Below the pieces are notes generated by a model, which did not search any database, was not told the origin of the DNA, and worked only from the letters and a program-made list of their open reading frames with translations. Shown piece after piece: positions 11,040 through 23,780 of a stretch of DNA of 64,000 nucleotides; within the stretch, counting starts at the first letter, position 1; the number at the start of each line of letters is the position of its first letter. The stretch comes from Isoetes taiwanensis (lineage: Eukaryota; Streptophyta; Lycopodiopsida; Isoetales; Isoetaceae), in assembly GCA_021234155.1 (NCBI GenBank), contig JAJEKV010000021.1:15389563-15453562 (forward strand). Direction: 5' to 3'. A program made the translations under genes and the position numbers.

Positions 11040-11540
11040 TGCTTGTCAGTGTGTAAATCATGCTTTCAAACGTGCCTTAAATGTATTTCACAAATCCATT
11101 CTGGTGCGAAGACTTCGTGTCTCTAATGGTAGACATAGAAGTGACCGTTTGCTTGCCCTAACAAAGCCCTAGACTTTTTTAGTCATGGTTTGTTCTCTAG
11201 AATGTTTTTACCTCAGACGTCACCTTTGGTACATGGCGTTGTGACTACTTATGGTAAATGTGGAATTCTGAAGGAAACCTGGGGAATATTTGACAGGCTG
11301 CCCAAGCAAAATGCAGTCTCATGGACCATCAATGGTTAGTAATTATGCCCTCCGAAACCATTGCGAAGAGATGCTCAAGGTTTCTAGAGAAATGGAGCTC
11401 AACGGCAACATCTTAACTGCATAAATCATATGCTTGGATGCATTGGATGGTTCCGTGAGGGCACAAATTTGATGTTCAACTTGCAATTTGACACCAGTGG
11501 AATGTTATGCATGATCTTGCTTACTATCTACCAAATACAT
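11040..11540 (+). pseudogene. PPR protein fragment, degenerate
   Basis: A stretch near 11,230-11,330 reads TYGKCGILKETWGIFDRLPK followed by QNAVSWT, the hallmark of plant PLS-type pentatricopeptide repeats (pattern MYGKCG...A..VFD.MP.RN..SW). Downstream, in the same general direction, MLKVSREMELNG fits the next repeat, but stops and frame changes separate the pieces. PPR proteins bind organelle RNA. This copy has no start and no DYW domain and cannot make a full protein. Decay seems old. Confidence 0.7.
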
Positions 11541-14500
11541 ACTGATCTAGAAAGAGGCAGCAGTAATCCTTTATACAGCTGACCTTTTCGTTTAGCATTT
11601 GAACAGTTTGAGGATTTTGGAAGAAGTTTTTTGCTAAATGTTGTGTATACATAGTGTACGAAATATTTATGTAAATAGAATTAGCATACTTATAATATCA
11701 TGATGGAATGTAAATCTGTTCATTAACATCTAGTCTGCCAAAGTGGGCAATGTTTACTAGCAGCCAATGCAACTTTTTGCCACCAGCCTAGCTTTGCGTA
11801 TACTCTGAGCCAATTTGGGTCTGCAGCCACCTCCTGCATGAAGTAAAACCAGTGCGACAGTTTACCTCAGCCATGTCATATGACACAGAAAATGAGAATG
11901 GTATAGTAATTCTGATAATTGCTCTGAGAGGACAATGCACTCTTGGATTTGAAAGGCAGAATTAGACAGCTCCCAAACTTTTAATTATAGCCTCAATTAA
12001 GATGTGCTTAATGGCCCTGTGATGACTTATTGCGTAGTAAAGTCGCGCTCTTACACACTATTACTCCCAAATGGGCAAGAAGATATTGTGCAGCCATATC
12101 CAAGCCACTAGTGATTTCTTTGTGTATTTTATCCATGGAATCTGATGGTCTTTTGCACAGTTTGCAGGAGCACACTGTTTTTCTGATGATGAAACAATAG
12201 TCCTTTCTTGGCCATTCAGAAACTTCTGAGTATGATGGATCTTCGGTGCTGCATTTTCAAGCTTTTTGAAGCTATTCTAGTTATAAGGTAGGAAGCAATG
12301 AAATAGAGATGTGTGATCTTTTATGAATTGACAGTTGAAGATATTGTTTGATGGAATACTAGTGCAAGGGTATGAGCAGCACAATCAAGACTTACGTTCT
12401 GTTGATGATACCCAAGACTTAGGCATAGTAAGTTACGCTTCTTGAGTATCTTGAAGCATCCGGTTGTATGCTTGATTTGACATGCCAAGACCAAGTCAAA
12501 ATGAATGAGGCATATTTCACTTAACATCGATTACACAAATGATTTATTTATTGCTTGGTTACGCTTATCTCGATTTTTATTCCTATGTCACTCTAGTGCA
12601 TGCATATAGGTGGTCGTGTTTATTATTTGAACGACAATTGAACGTCTTGTGACATTTTCCTTGTTGAACATGTCATATTCTTATATGGGTGGGAGCAGAT
12701 TGTGAAGTCATGATATGGATTCAATGGCCATGTTCTAAGATCACTTTATAATAGATGAAAAGTAACTTGTCCTTTGCTCAAAGCTAGTGTTAGATAAGTG
12801 CATGTCATGAATGGAGTTTAATATAGCAAAGAGATTGTAGCATTAGGGCAATGTTTATTTTTCATAGTCATTCATTTTGCAGATTGCAGACCCAATGCAA
12901 AGCCAGTGCAGACCTAATGCAATGGCATGGTTTCACTTTAAAAGGTGAGTTACAAATTACCTCAGGAACAAGGTTGACAATGGATAAATGTTTAAGCATT
13001 TTCAAATGTCCTCTTTGATTCGATAACTTTTTATGTGTTTAGAGTCGATGATACAATCTCTATCGCTTAAATTCAAAATTCTATCGAGTCAACCCTTCTA
13101 AATTGAGACAATCAATCGGACTTACAATTCTATGTTTGGACTTATGATTTGACAAACTTGAGGTTCTATATCTTGGATACATCACAATTTCCTTATATCT
13201 TAGATACATCGCAATTGAGGTTTAAAATTTGCCACAATATAGTAAGCATGCAAAACGCATTGTTACTTGCAAAAAAATATTCTTGCCTCCCACCAAATGC
13301 TGGTATAAATAGACAAGTTTATATAGATCTGAAGTGTGGATACACATGGTATTTTATCAGCTATCTCTCGTTTTTTTGTTTCTAGCAATGCAACTAAATC
13401 TGAATAGAACTCTATGGGGATAGCCACTAAATGCACTTATGGTGTCTATTGTGGGAATCACTGAATTTAATTGATCTAAAGAACGCCATGGAAAGATGGT
13501 TGCTAAAGGAAGCACAAAACTTGGCCTGTTTAACTTGGCTTATATGTTTTTCATGGCAAGAAGACCCACATCTAATTTCGGCATAGCTTTGAAGACAAAA
13601 AAAAATGTAGGCTACTGAAGTTTATGTCCAGACATCAAGCTGGTGATTCACTAATCCACCAGCCTGTAAAAAAAGGTATAATGTTCTCGCAGAGAAGCCC
13701 TTCAAGATGGCCTTTTTGCAACTATCGAGTCTCCCTTGAATTTTTAGCAATTGCAAGGGCTCTCATGGTGGTTTTTGTTGTGGTACGCTTGACTTAACTT
13801 TGGAAATCAAGCTTGTGTACAAACCCCGCAACTCTTTTGATGTGCGAGAAAGAACTTTATTTTAGTTTTGACATTGAATGTCATGAATTGTACACAATGC
13901 AAAGTGGAATAATACTTGGTGGTGCAAAACAAAAAGAAAAGATTTTCTTTTTAGCCTTCGTAACAGAAAAAGAGCTAGCTTAAAAGCATATAATAACTTA
14001 CGTTCTTGATTTGAGTAACTTCATGTATTAGCATGAAAGATAGCTGCACTGCTAGAGTGGTTCAAATAAGTCAAATAATAACGAGTCCTTGATTGCAAGG
14101 TTATTTGTGGATTTTTTTGTGCATTGTTTGTGTAGGGTTTGTACGCTGCAGAGTACCCTTATTTTAATCAAATTAGTATTAGCAAGCATGTCTACTATAG
14201 GGTTTGCTCTTCATATTATTGATGGTTGGGTGGCCATTAAATATATGTACCGAATGTGCTACAATAATCTCTCGTGGTTCTTGCTAATGCTTTTGGGTTT
14301 ATCATAGAGATTGAGACATTGTTACCATAGAGATTCAAAGTATATGTCTTTTTGAGAACACCAATGTATATTATGTTGCGACTTTTCAGAAACTTTCCTA
14401 AACTTCTACGTCCCCAATATTCTATATGCTTTTTGAATTAGGAATCGAATGGCTATTAGGCTTAGGGATTTAATTGAAAACTTTGTGACTTTGGTCTAGA

Positions 14501-14730
14501 TGCATACTCCCATTTGTCGACAATTGAGATAATTGAGAAGGTAAAATTTAAAAGACACACTTTTGGATTCACCCTGTGATAGCAATAAATTCGTGGATTA
14601 TGATATTCGATGTAAGCAAATAGAATTTTGAGATTTACCAATGATTACTTGTTATAGATTGTTAAATGACTAGTAGACAATTATATAAATCTATATATGG
14701 CATTGTTGATCAATCCAACTTCCACTATTA
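11541..14730. other. No gene seen
   Basis: 3.2 kb of AT-rich DNA with scattered short ORFs (12321-12527 minus, 13149-13385 plus, 14089-14307 plus). None has a domain, splice border or repeat support. Confidence 0.4.
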
Positions 14731-14734
14731 TATT

Positions 14735-15240
14735 GACTTCTTCGAACTTAATTTTTGACACTCAACTTTAGATACTGACCTATTTAAGCTCAAAATTCAC
14801 TTTCAGATGACAATTGCAGAATAATTTGAGAATTTGGTGACAATACTACAAGATGCAGAATAATTTGAAAATTTGGCGACAATACTGCCAATAACTTCTT
14901 TGACCATGTTCTCCCTTGAAAGTTGGTAATAAAAAGGTCTTAGCTCTTAAGTTGAGGTTCCGCATTGCCAGAAACTTAAAATGTGCAGGACGTATTGACT
15001 TCTTCTAACTTAATTTTTGACACTCAACTTTAGATACTGATCTATTTAAGCTCAAATTTCACTTTCACAATATTTTGAGAATTTGGTGACAATACTACGT
15101 CGCGTAATAAGTTGAAAATTTGGCGACAATCGCTAATAACTTCGTTAGCCATGTGCTCCCTTGATAGTTGGTAGTAAAAGGTGTTAGCCCTTGAGTTGAG
15201 GTTCTGCATTGCTAGAAACTTGAAACGTGTAGGACGTATT
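14735..15240. repeat. Direct tandem duplication, ~245-bp unit, 2 copies
   Basis: TTGACTTCTTC(G/T)AACTTAA and TTTTTGACACTCAACTTTAG open both copies (about 14,738 and 14,997). Both end with GAGGTTC(C/T)GCATTGC(C/T)AGAAACTT and a GTAGGACGTATT-like segment. The copies differ by substitutions and small indels. Confidence 0.75.
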
Positions 15241-15484
15241 TTGGCATTGTTTTGTAGGGGATCTTAAGGGAGGGTGTGGTTTGCAATGATTTTTTGAATA
15301 ATCTTAAGGAATACTCCAGTAGCTTGGGGAATGTTAATATATCTCTAGAAACTCTCGAAGAATCTTAAAGAATATTCCCAAAATATTGGATAGTCTTAAT
15401 GGAATGCTGATAAACTTAAAAATCTTATAGAAACTTACGTACGTACATTCGTCTCCGTACACCCCTTATAGTACACATACTTGT

Positions 15485-15835
15485 ATATATATACAATTAT
15501 ATGGAGGTCTACCAACATGGTGTAGAGATTGATCTCGGCCGTCCATCTCTGGGATGGACGGCCCAGACGGTGCCACCTCGTTAATCTGGCCCTCGAAATT
15601 GGGGCATTTTATCTAGACCGTCGATTAAACTTATTTGGGGCTTTTCATATGGGCCTTCGGATTAAAAGGGAAGGTCAAATCTTGGCCGTCAATTTTGGAT
15701 AGGAAGTTGCAAGGAAGGTGATAGAATTGGGGCTTTTAATCCAAATCATTGGAATTGGGGCTTCTAATCTCCTCTCTTGATTTAAAAGTCAAGGAAATTT
15801 AATGGGCAAAGAAATTTAATGTCCACCTTCGTGAG
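15485..15835 (+). repeat. Hairpin-repeat family, copy 2
   Basis: This copy starts at TATATATACAATTATATGGAGG and carries one GGCCGTCCATCTC/GGATGGACGGCC hairpin followed by CAGACGGTGCCACCTCGTTA and several GGGGCTTTTAATC segments. It is the inverse of the 60-kb copy over its whole length, which defines a subtype (GGAGGTCT after the ATATG start) distinct from the array copies. Confidence 0.8.
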
Positions 15836-15942
15836 GTGGCAATGCACATTAATTAAAAATCATCAAAGGATATTTTCCACTTTTCTCTGTTCTCGGTCCA
15901 CTTTTCTCTGTTCTCGGTTCCGGCTGGCTTGTGGTCGGGCTA

Positions 15943-17004
15943 TGGCGGAGACCAGGATATCCCTGTATAACCCAGGTAATTGATTTGAAGCTCGACTTTA
16001 GAGTTTAGTTTCAACATTTCATTCCATTAGAATCTAATTAACGCAAATACTTTCGGTGCATTTCTAATCGATTGCCCTGTGTGTTTACCGTGGAAAATTT
16101 ACTCCGGATTCATGGGCGGGTCATTTCTTCAAGCATAGGGTTAACTTGGAACAATTTAAGGGCACAATGGATCAAACTTGATTTTTTGTAAAGGTCGAGA
16201 GGATCCGGCTCAGCTTTTGTGTTGCAGACTTTCATTTGGAGTTGGATTTCATATTTAGCAGCAGAGGAAGTAAACTATTAAGGCTCTTGCTTTTGCATTG
16301 CTTGATTTAACTACTGTTTATGAGAAACACATGACTAATTATCCTCTGTTTTCATTGCAGCATTTAGATCAAAGCATCAGAGCATGCAACATTTTTCTGA
16401 AATGTAGATTCGGTGTTTGTCTGGTGCCCAGAGATTCGAACTCAATAGCACAAAACAGGATATTTTCTGCTTCCATTCTTTATATCAACTATTTGGACTG
16501 GCTTCTTTTTTGGATGCCGTTGTGTTGTTCTCAAATCATGCCTTGAGCTGTAGTTTATCCTATGCGGCATATCATTTCTTCAACGGGCGGATCCGGCAAC
16601 GGCAGCACATCCGACCAGTTGGGGCCATTTACATGCTCTCGTTCTTTATTACTTGGGGCGATTCTTTGTTCTTCACACGATGTCTGGTAGAAGGAGCAGG
16701 GCAGTCAGCTCCACTTTTTTTCCTCCGTGGGCTTGCAAGCAATGTGGATTGGGGCCGATTTGGTCTAAAAAGTAGCCCCTTATTATATTTTCGTCCGACA
16801 CAGAAACGGCGAGCTACGGCAAACAGGGGAACGCCATTGCCATGGCTCCTTTCATCCAGTTCTAGTTTTCTCTTATTGTATTTCCTTTGGAGACAGAAAC
16901 GCAGAGATATGGCAAAGAAGGCCAACGACATGGCCGTGGCTTCTTTCATACTGCTACGGTTTTCTCTTATTTGTCTCCCTCCTTGGAAAAAGCCTCCGCT
17001 GTGA
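15943..17004 (+). other. Possible gene start region; longest local ORF not convincing
   Basis: A mini-exon candidate (ATG at about 15,943, MAETRISLYNP, then GTAATT) is followed by AT-rich DNA and by the longest plus-strand frame here (195 aa, 16417-17004). That frame is rich in Leu, Phe and Ser with no known domain and overlaps equally long frames on both strands. I treat it as non-coding or as decayed DNA. Confidence 0.2.
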
Positions 17005-18135
17005 AAATCTATAACGAGCTGGTTAGCTGAGATTGAAACTCTGGTGTTATGATGCTCTGCTTAAAGAGCTGCGATTGGTCTCCATTATGATGCAAATATA
17101 TTCGTGTCTTTGAGTGCCAGGGAAAAGATAGATTTCGACTTGTTGCTCAGCGACCAGACCTGGATTCGACGTGGCTCTTATGCCAAAATTGTTTATCAAA
17201 GAAGCAAGGAATTCATTCTGTGCAAAGAAGCTGGAAAATTTGAAAAGACTCATGGATTGTTGGAGTGTAACTAGTCAGGTTTTTTTCGTATCCCCGTTTT
17301 AGTGTTAATGTTTCTAAGCTTGGCAGATATGGCGTGTATAGCAAACAAAGCTAGTTGCATCTTTTTCTCATAAATTTGAAGATTTACGATTTGCGTCATT
17401 CTTAGAGCCGAGGTGAGATCTTGAAGCAAACCTTTAAGTTTCCTATCTCTTTTTTTGTTCTGATCTGAAAGACGGCCCATTGACATCCCTTTGACTATTT
17501 AAATGGTTTTTGCAGCTGCAGGCCAATAGATGTTGTTGTCTAAGCCCTTCACCGGGGATGGGTCAGATAGAATATCTTGCCATATTTTAGCCGGATGCGG
17601 CTTATCAACTTTCTTTAACTCCTGATCACAGCATTTGCTGAGGTTTGTATCGTTATCCGCAAGTTAAATGCCTCCATTTTTTTGCTATGAACTTTTGGTT
17701 GCATTTGGGCAGAGTGGATGCTCGTTCTTGGCGCCCAAATGGCCACGCTTGCAATGAAAAATATAACCGGTTTGTCAAAAGCGAGGGTATTTGGCTTCCT
17801 AAACTCTATCTAGATGAGATGAATGAATAGAGATGTCATTGATACAGTTAGTGGCGAATAAGAATACAGCCTAGGATTTTAAAACAAATTGTAATTCTAA
17901 ATATCCTAATATTGAGGTGCCCTGGAATTTGTACTTCAAATTACATCTAGAAAATAGACAAAACATACTTGGTTGTCATATAGTGCTGGTTGGTAGTGAA
18001 CACCAACGTAAGAGACTGCTTCTGTTGTTTTGTACCACGTCCGAGCTGATGTTTTCAAAGATATAATGGATCAGCAAAATAAGTGCCAGAAAGGGTTAAC
18101 TCAGTTGCTGCCATTAACAGTGGCATTTTGCAAGG
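17005..18135. other. No gene seen
   Basis: AT-rich DNA directly upstream of the SLH-domain exons. Short frames only. Confidence 0.4.
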
Positions 18136-18139
18136 CATA

Positions 18140-19132
18140 AGGTTTTGCCAGCAACGCATATTGTCAATGTTACGGAGCTCGCGTTTGATGATGTGCTACC
18201 AGATGATCCTGATTTCCCTTACATACAAGGTCGGTTTCTGGTATTTTGTAAAGCTCTGTTTGTGACGTGGAAAATAGATTCAGAACAGGTTCTCATGCAG
18301 AACTGTTCAAACTAGATATTTGTAAATGAAATCCTGAGAGACTTTGTCAAGGGCATAAACAACAGAGCAGCAACTTTGCATTCCTGCACTTATTTAGATC
18401 TGAGATCTGCAACATATTGCCCCTCCAATATTTGTTCTATAGGTATTACACTATGGTAGTTCAAATTTTTTTTCATGAAATTGACCTTTGCAGTTTTCAG
18501 TCTCCATCACAAGCAAGAATTGATTTTGTAAGATGGTTAATCTGTGTACTGTCATATTGAATGCAGGCCTCGCTGAGGCAGGGCTCATATCAAGTAAACT
18601 TTCGCGCATTTCAGACATCGACATAGATACAGTTTTTTTCTCTCCTGATGGGTGAGATTTGGTCCTTAGGAAATTGGAAACCTAACCTTATGTTTTATTC
18701 TAGCCCGTTATCTAGACAAGACCTTATCAGTTGGAAATTAGCACTTGAACACCGCAGTCTAACTTCAATTGATTCGAAAGTAATTGAGTTTACGTTTCTC
18801 AGATTATTTATTCCCAGGAATTGATACTAACTAATTAGTGCATTTTATAGACCCTTCAATCGCTATCTGGATTCATTGACATTGAACAAATTCACGGTGA
18901 TGCATGACCCTCAATTGCTGCTGATCTTTCTTCTAGGGAGCATAGCATTATTGCAACGGCATTTGGTAATGCAGTTTAAGAAACTGAAAGTGTTTGTTGT
19001 TGACTGAAAGCTAACGAGTTTGTGGTACATACATCGATTAGGTTATACTAGAAGGTTTCAGGCAAATAAACCTGTGACGAATGCACAGGCAGCAGTTGCT
19101 ATTGTAAGTGGCAAGGCAGCAGAGCATCAAAG
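18140..19132 (+). pseudogene. SLH-domain plastid protein, internal exon fragment
   Basis: Five consecutive exons in correct phase (18140-18229, 18567-18651, 18704-18779, 18851-18965, 19042-19132) match the conserved middle of plant S-layer-homology-domain proteins (Arabidopsis At5g23890 type, chloroplast). Visible blocks are FDDVLPDDPDFPYIQGLAEA, GLISSKLSRIS, PLSRQDLISWKLALEHR, LSGFIDIEQIHGDA and YTRRFQANKPVTNAQAAVAI. In the fourth exon the Trp that usually follows ..DA is a TGA stop (18905-18907). The N-terminus, membrane segment and the C-terminal coiled coil are missing. It runs straight into PQT3-like exons at 19,382 on the same strand, so it is a captured, intron-retaining gene piece. 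Confidence 0.85.
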
Positions 19133-19381
19133 GTGATTCAATGTGCAATTAAAATGTTCCACAGAATTTGATCTGCCAACTGTTTGTTAAACAGAGTTAT
19201 ATCCATTGTATATTAATTTAAAGTTTGAAGCTTGGATGTAGCTCATGCTTAAGTTAGACTTATTAGTGGTCAGTTGTTGCGCATTAGCATCGAATGATAC
19301 TTCACAAGCTCTGTTATTCAAATAGTTGGTTCGCTTGGGTCATGCTTTAATTTCTGACTTCGGATACATTATATTTTCTAG

Positions 19382-21005
19382 GAACGAAGAAGAAGAAACC
19401 TAGCCGTCCATTAAATGCAGGTAAATATGCTTTCTGCCCATATGTTTATTAGTCTGAATTTAGCTATATTCTAAAAAAAGCAGGTTGGCAGATGGTGCAG
19501 GTTAGACTTTGGGAAATTTAGAAAGGTACCCCCTGAACCACTTTATGCTTTTATATAAGCATTCACATTCACAGGTAATGATTTGAAGGATTTGATTTTG
19601 TCTCAGGGTGACAGGTTTTGTTATGTTTGTGGTTCTCCAGACCGTCTTGCAAGGGATTGCTCAGCCGTATATTGTCAACAATCTGGAATGTTTCCTGCAG
19701 GTACTAATTCTGCTGCAGAATCTTTTATTAAGACATGCAGAGAAGAGATTATTAATTGACCTGTATTTACAAGTTGTCCATCCAAACTTGTTGCATAACT
19801 GTCCAATCAAACTTGTTACATGGCTGCTAATCAAAGTCCCATTACTGTTCTTTATGGATCATAGTAGGAAATCTTTAACACTGCTGTGTATCTTCAACGA
19901 AACATCTGACGATAATGGGAGCTTGAATATCTCATGTATCATTTATTCTTTGCTGGTTCTTGATGCGGAAGGCTAGGTTCTGCACTGCACATATCTTTTG
20001 GTAAAAGTTCGTGCTTCTGCTTCATTTGTAATATCATGTTTCCACAAGAGACACACATATCCTTATCCTTATTTTCAGCACTAAGCCTGTTTATCCAGCT
20101 GGGCTGAAGTAGGGAAAAAGGCAGTTTAGAATGGTTTTAGTTTTGTTCTCGACATAGAACTTGGGCAAGCTATGCTGGAATTTGTGTTAGTTCAGTATTT
20201 AAGTTGGCAGAACAGCAGAATCTGGTTGTGTGTTTCATGTTTGGACTGATATTGCAGGTGTATCAATGAATCCAATGCCGTCATATGCTCATATGCTCCT
20301 GAGATGTTTTGGCAAGGTCCATCGATGGCTCAACAGATGACTCCATACCCCCTTGGATATGGTGATGGAATGTATGGAAGATAATGATACTCGGTTACCA
20401 TATGGTGATGGAATGTATGGAAGATACGATACTCCAGTACCATATGGTATTTCACCATTGATGCCTCCTTTCTTTGTTGGAGCATCCATGCACAGCTAAT
20501 GTATCACATTGGAGATTCTCCCTCCAGTTTTTCTGAGGTGAAGTTCATTTTGTAGTCATATAACTGTGACTTCTTGTGAGACTCAGTGGTCTTATGCCAG
20601 CATCTAGGCCTGCAATGAGAGACCTCTTAGTCGGGAAAAGTTTCTGGAGCTCCAAGAAAGAGAGCGTCTTCGTAGGTTGATGCCAGAACAAGAGGAGAGG
20701 TACATTTTGCTTCTCAATTTCTAATGGCACAAAAGGAAATGAAAAGAGTTTTAAGGCAAATGCCCCATATGGAGCATAGTGAAGCTGGCCATGTTGACTG
20801 GACAAATGCTTCAAGGCAGAGGCATGAGTTAGATCGTGATTACAGAAGAAACTATTCAGATGATGCTGAGCATCAGAAGTCTAAGATGCACAAATCTGAT
20901 AAGAAAAAGAAATCCCAAAGCTTGGATATGAATACATCTTGCAAAAAGCATCACAGTTTCTCTGGCAGTGATGATCCATCATGTGCATTGAGGAGTAGGA
21001 AATGA
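19382..21005 (+). pseudogene. DWNN/PQT3-like E3 ubiquitin ligase, C-terminal fragment
   Basis: Exons at 19382-19420 (TKKKKPSRPLNA), 19607-19700 (GDRFCYVCGSPDRLARDC, a CCHC-like knuckle with Arg for His), 20258-~20510 (EMFWQGPSMAQQM, GYGDGMYGR), ~20600-20699 (RPLSREKFLELQERERLRRL) and ~20730-21005 (Lys/Ser-rich tail to a stop). This order and wording are those of the C-terminal half of plant PQT3-like (RBBP6-type) ubiquitin ligases; the N-terminal DWNN and RING domains are absent. An 8-bp tandem duplication (TCATATGC twice, near 20,279-20,296) breaks the frame, and a ~43-bp tandem duplication with a stop follows (20,358-20,445). It is not functional. Confidence 0.75.
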
Positions 21006-22985
21006 GCATGCTTATGGCATAGTAAATTGTGGACGGGTTATTTCTTGCTTAGAGTTTACACTTTATTGTGAGAACTCTTTTGTTTGTATTTTGGTGTTCA
21101 TCGCAATTCAACATATCTATAGTGGTTTTTTCTTGCTTTGAGCCACGATTTTTGTAGTTGTCGTAGATCTTAAGGTTAGCTTACTCGACTCGATATGCAA
21201 GAGTTTGCAAGTAAAATAATTGTTCATTGAGAAAAGCGAGGGATTATAGAAGTTGTCATTCTAGGCTTAAGATTCATTTTGTTTAAGATATTGAGTGTGA
21301 GATATCAATGTGATATTGGATAGGTCCTTACTGAACGTCGTCTTAGGTACAAGATTAAACTCATGCCTTTGAATTGAAAATTAGCAAAGAATTTTGTCAT
21401 CCTTTTCCTGCATTTAACAAATATTGTTAGTTGCAAGTTCTAGCAAGATAGGCAACATAAGTTTTTGTGTTAACCGATATATGTGTCATGTGGAGCTTAA
21501 ATTGCAAGCTTTTTAAACCTGTAGCAATCATTACTGAAATTTATAATCTTTGCATTTACAAAAATTGTGATCAAAGTTATGTAATATTATAAGCGAGTGT
21601 CATGTAATATTATGAGAATCGTAAGTTGAAATTTATAATCTAATGCCACGAAGGTTGTCCTCATAAAATGTTGTGAGCTAATGACAAAGAACATTAATAA
21701 TCACTTGATAGATACCACAAAAGGGGACATTAAAAAATGAAATAAGATGAAAACCATATATCTATCAAAAGCACATCAATGCATTTCTTCATGTTTCTTG
21801 CCCCATGAGTTTAAATTTGAATATGGCACATCCATATGTAATCTACCCATTGAAATTTGAATTCCTCTGTTTAGATGGTGCAATATGCAATCTTCCCATT
21901 AGACTTCATCGTCGAACTACTCATACAATAGAAGTGCATATACAACACCAACCTTGCATTCAAATGCCTGTTGTGGTTATCTTCCAGACAATTGATGCAG
22001 ATCTTCCAGAAACCTTATTCTTGACGAGGGATTCTAAGGTCTTACTCCAATCGATCTTGATGGAATCTAATAGGAATCTAAACATATTCTAGAGGGAAGC
22101 ATGCTAACCCTTAAAGTTAATACAAGAACGTGGCACTTTGAGTAGGATTTGACGATGTTGACTTGAGGATTGACTTGATCTTTCACCAATTGATTTTTAG
22201 GAGTCTAATGGAATCTTAAGGGGACATTGGAGAATCTAGGTGCACCTTAAGTGAATAGAGATAAATCTTCTATATTGGATGTGTTTTGTACGGAACCTAA
22301 AGGATATTTAAGGGGTTCTCTATAGAATATTGAGGAATATTTATAGCATAATTTGGAATCTAAATGGTACCTTAGAAAAACGTCAAAGAATTTTATAGAA
22401 TCTTGGGAAACCTATAATAAAGCAGAGGAATGAAAAATATATCTATCAAAAGCACATCAATGCATTTCTTCATGTTCTTGCCCCATGAGTTTAAATTTGA
22501 ACCACAATGTCGCATTTTGCAAGAGGTCGCCATAGCTAGCTGTTACAGAATTTTTGGTGTTCTTCTACAAGTAGAAGCTTTCACTAGATGTGAAATCTTG
22601 GGATTAGCATGACCCTTGCTATTAGGCACGCTATAACTTATGCCTGCAACACAAGTTAGGGATGATAAAAATCCTCATAAACATTTTAATTCACATATTA
22701 CCAGTCGATTTTGTACAATCCATCATAGTATAACCACGTGCCCTAACTTATGCCTGCAACACAAGTCGAGAGTGATAAAATCTTCATAAACATTTACACC
22801 ACAAACTACCAATCAATTTTGTAGTGCAATTTTTTGTGTTCTTTTATAAGCATTAGCTGTCAATGCCGGTGAAGTACAACATTCGTGTAAGCATGACCCT
22901 TGCTCTCACATGCCCCAACTTATGCCCGCAACAGAAGTCGAGGGTGGTAAACATCTTCGTAAGCATCTTCAAGGAATCTTGCTAT
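21006..22985. repeat. Intergenic DNA with local duplications
   Basis: No gene. A ~65-bp segment (ATATCTATCAAAAGCACATC and the following GCATTTCTTCATGTT..) occurs at about 21,755 and again at 22,437. A second segment (ACTTATGCCTGCAACACAAG then a GATAAAA..CATAAACATTT stretch) occurs at about 22,637 and 22,744, and a diverged copy at 22,917. These look like fragments of dispersed repeats. Confidence 0.6.
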
Positions 22986-23215
22986 AATATTAAGGAATAC
23001 TCGAGTATCTTGGGTAATCTTAATACATTCCTAGAAAACCTCGTAGAATCTTATAGAATCTCTCTAGATTATTGGGTAGTTTTAAATTTTGGTGAATTTA
23101 GAAACCTTATAGAATCTTGGGAAATCTATACTTCCCAATGTACGTACATTTGACTTCGTACACAACCTCCTTTCATTCCATTTTATTTTATCCCATTGAT
23201 AGTACAAAAACTTGT
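22985..23215. repeat. Dispersed repeat preceding hairpin repeats
   Basis: This segment (AAGGAATACTC..GTA.CTTGGG.AATCTTAATA, then GTACGTACATT and a TACAAAAACTTGTATATATA end) parallels the DNA at 15,295-15,490. In both places it ends at the TATATATACAATTATAT border of a hairpin repeat. The TACAAAAACTTGTATATATA end also occurs alone at about 52,035. It may be the other half of the same mobile element family. Confidence 0.55.
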
Positions 23216-23780
23216 ATATATATACAATTATATTGAGTGTCACAAATGTTGGCAGTGCCACAAATGGTGTAGAGATTGATGCCACAAAATGTTGGTAGAG
23301 ATTGATCTCGGCCGTCCACTTTTGAGATGGACGGTCTAGACGGTGCCACCTCGTAACTCCCCAAGCACCCCTCTTGTTGGTGTACCAAAATATTGGTACA
23401 GATTGATCTCGGCCGTCCATCTCTTAGATGAACGGCCCACAACAAAAGCCCCAAATAAGCCCCTTGATGCAGAGTGTGTGTAGACATTTAAATCTCGGCC
23501 GTCCATCTCAAATCTGACGGGCCACGCCCGTTAAACCCCCCAAATTGACCCCTTTATTTGGGGCTTCTGATCTGTGACGTCGGAGTTTGCCCTCTTCCCC
23601 ATTTCCTCAGGCCCTTGCCCGAAGAACTCCTCCATCTATGGCCGATTGCCGGACTTCGTGATATCCAGGTACGCCAGATCGTTTCTGCACTTATCTTTCT
23701 CTACTTCCGGCCCTGCGCTTTTCCTATGTCTCGACCTCGGATCCATTCTAGTGCCCCCTCTCGGTTTCTCGTTCAAAAGT

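Noticed and set aside
16417-17004. 195-aa plus-strand open frame
   Set aside because: Longest plus-strand frame in the window, but low-complexity, Leu/Phe/Ser-rich, overlapped by long frames on the other strand, and without family, splice or repeat support.
18905-18907. TGA in the SLH exon as a recoded or edited codon
   Set aside because: The fragment lacks both ends of its gene and sits in a captured chimera. A plain loss mutation (TGG to TGA) is simpler than recoding or RNA editing of a nuclear transcript.
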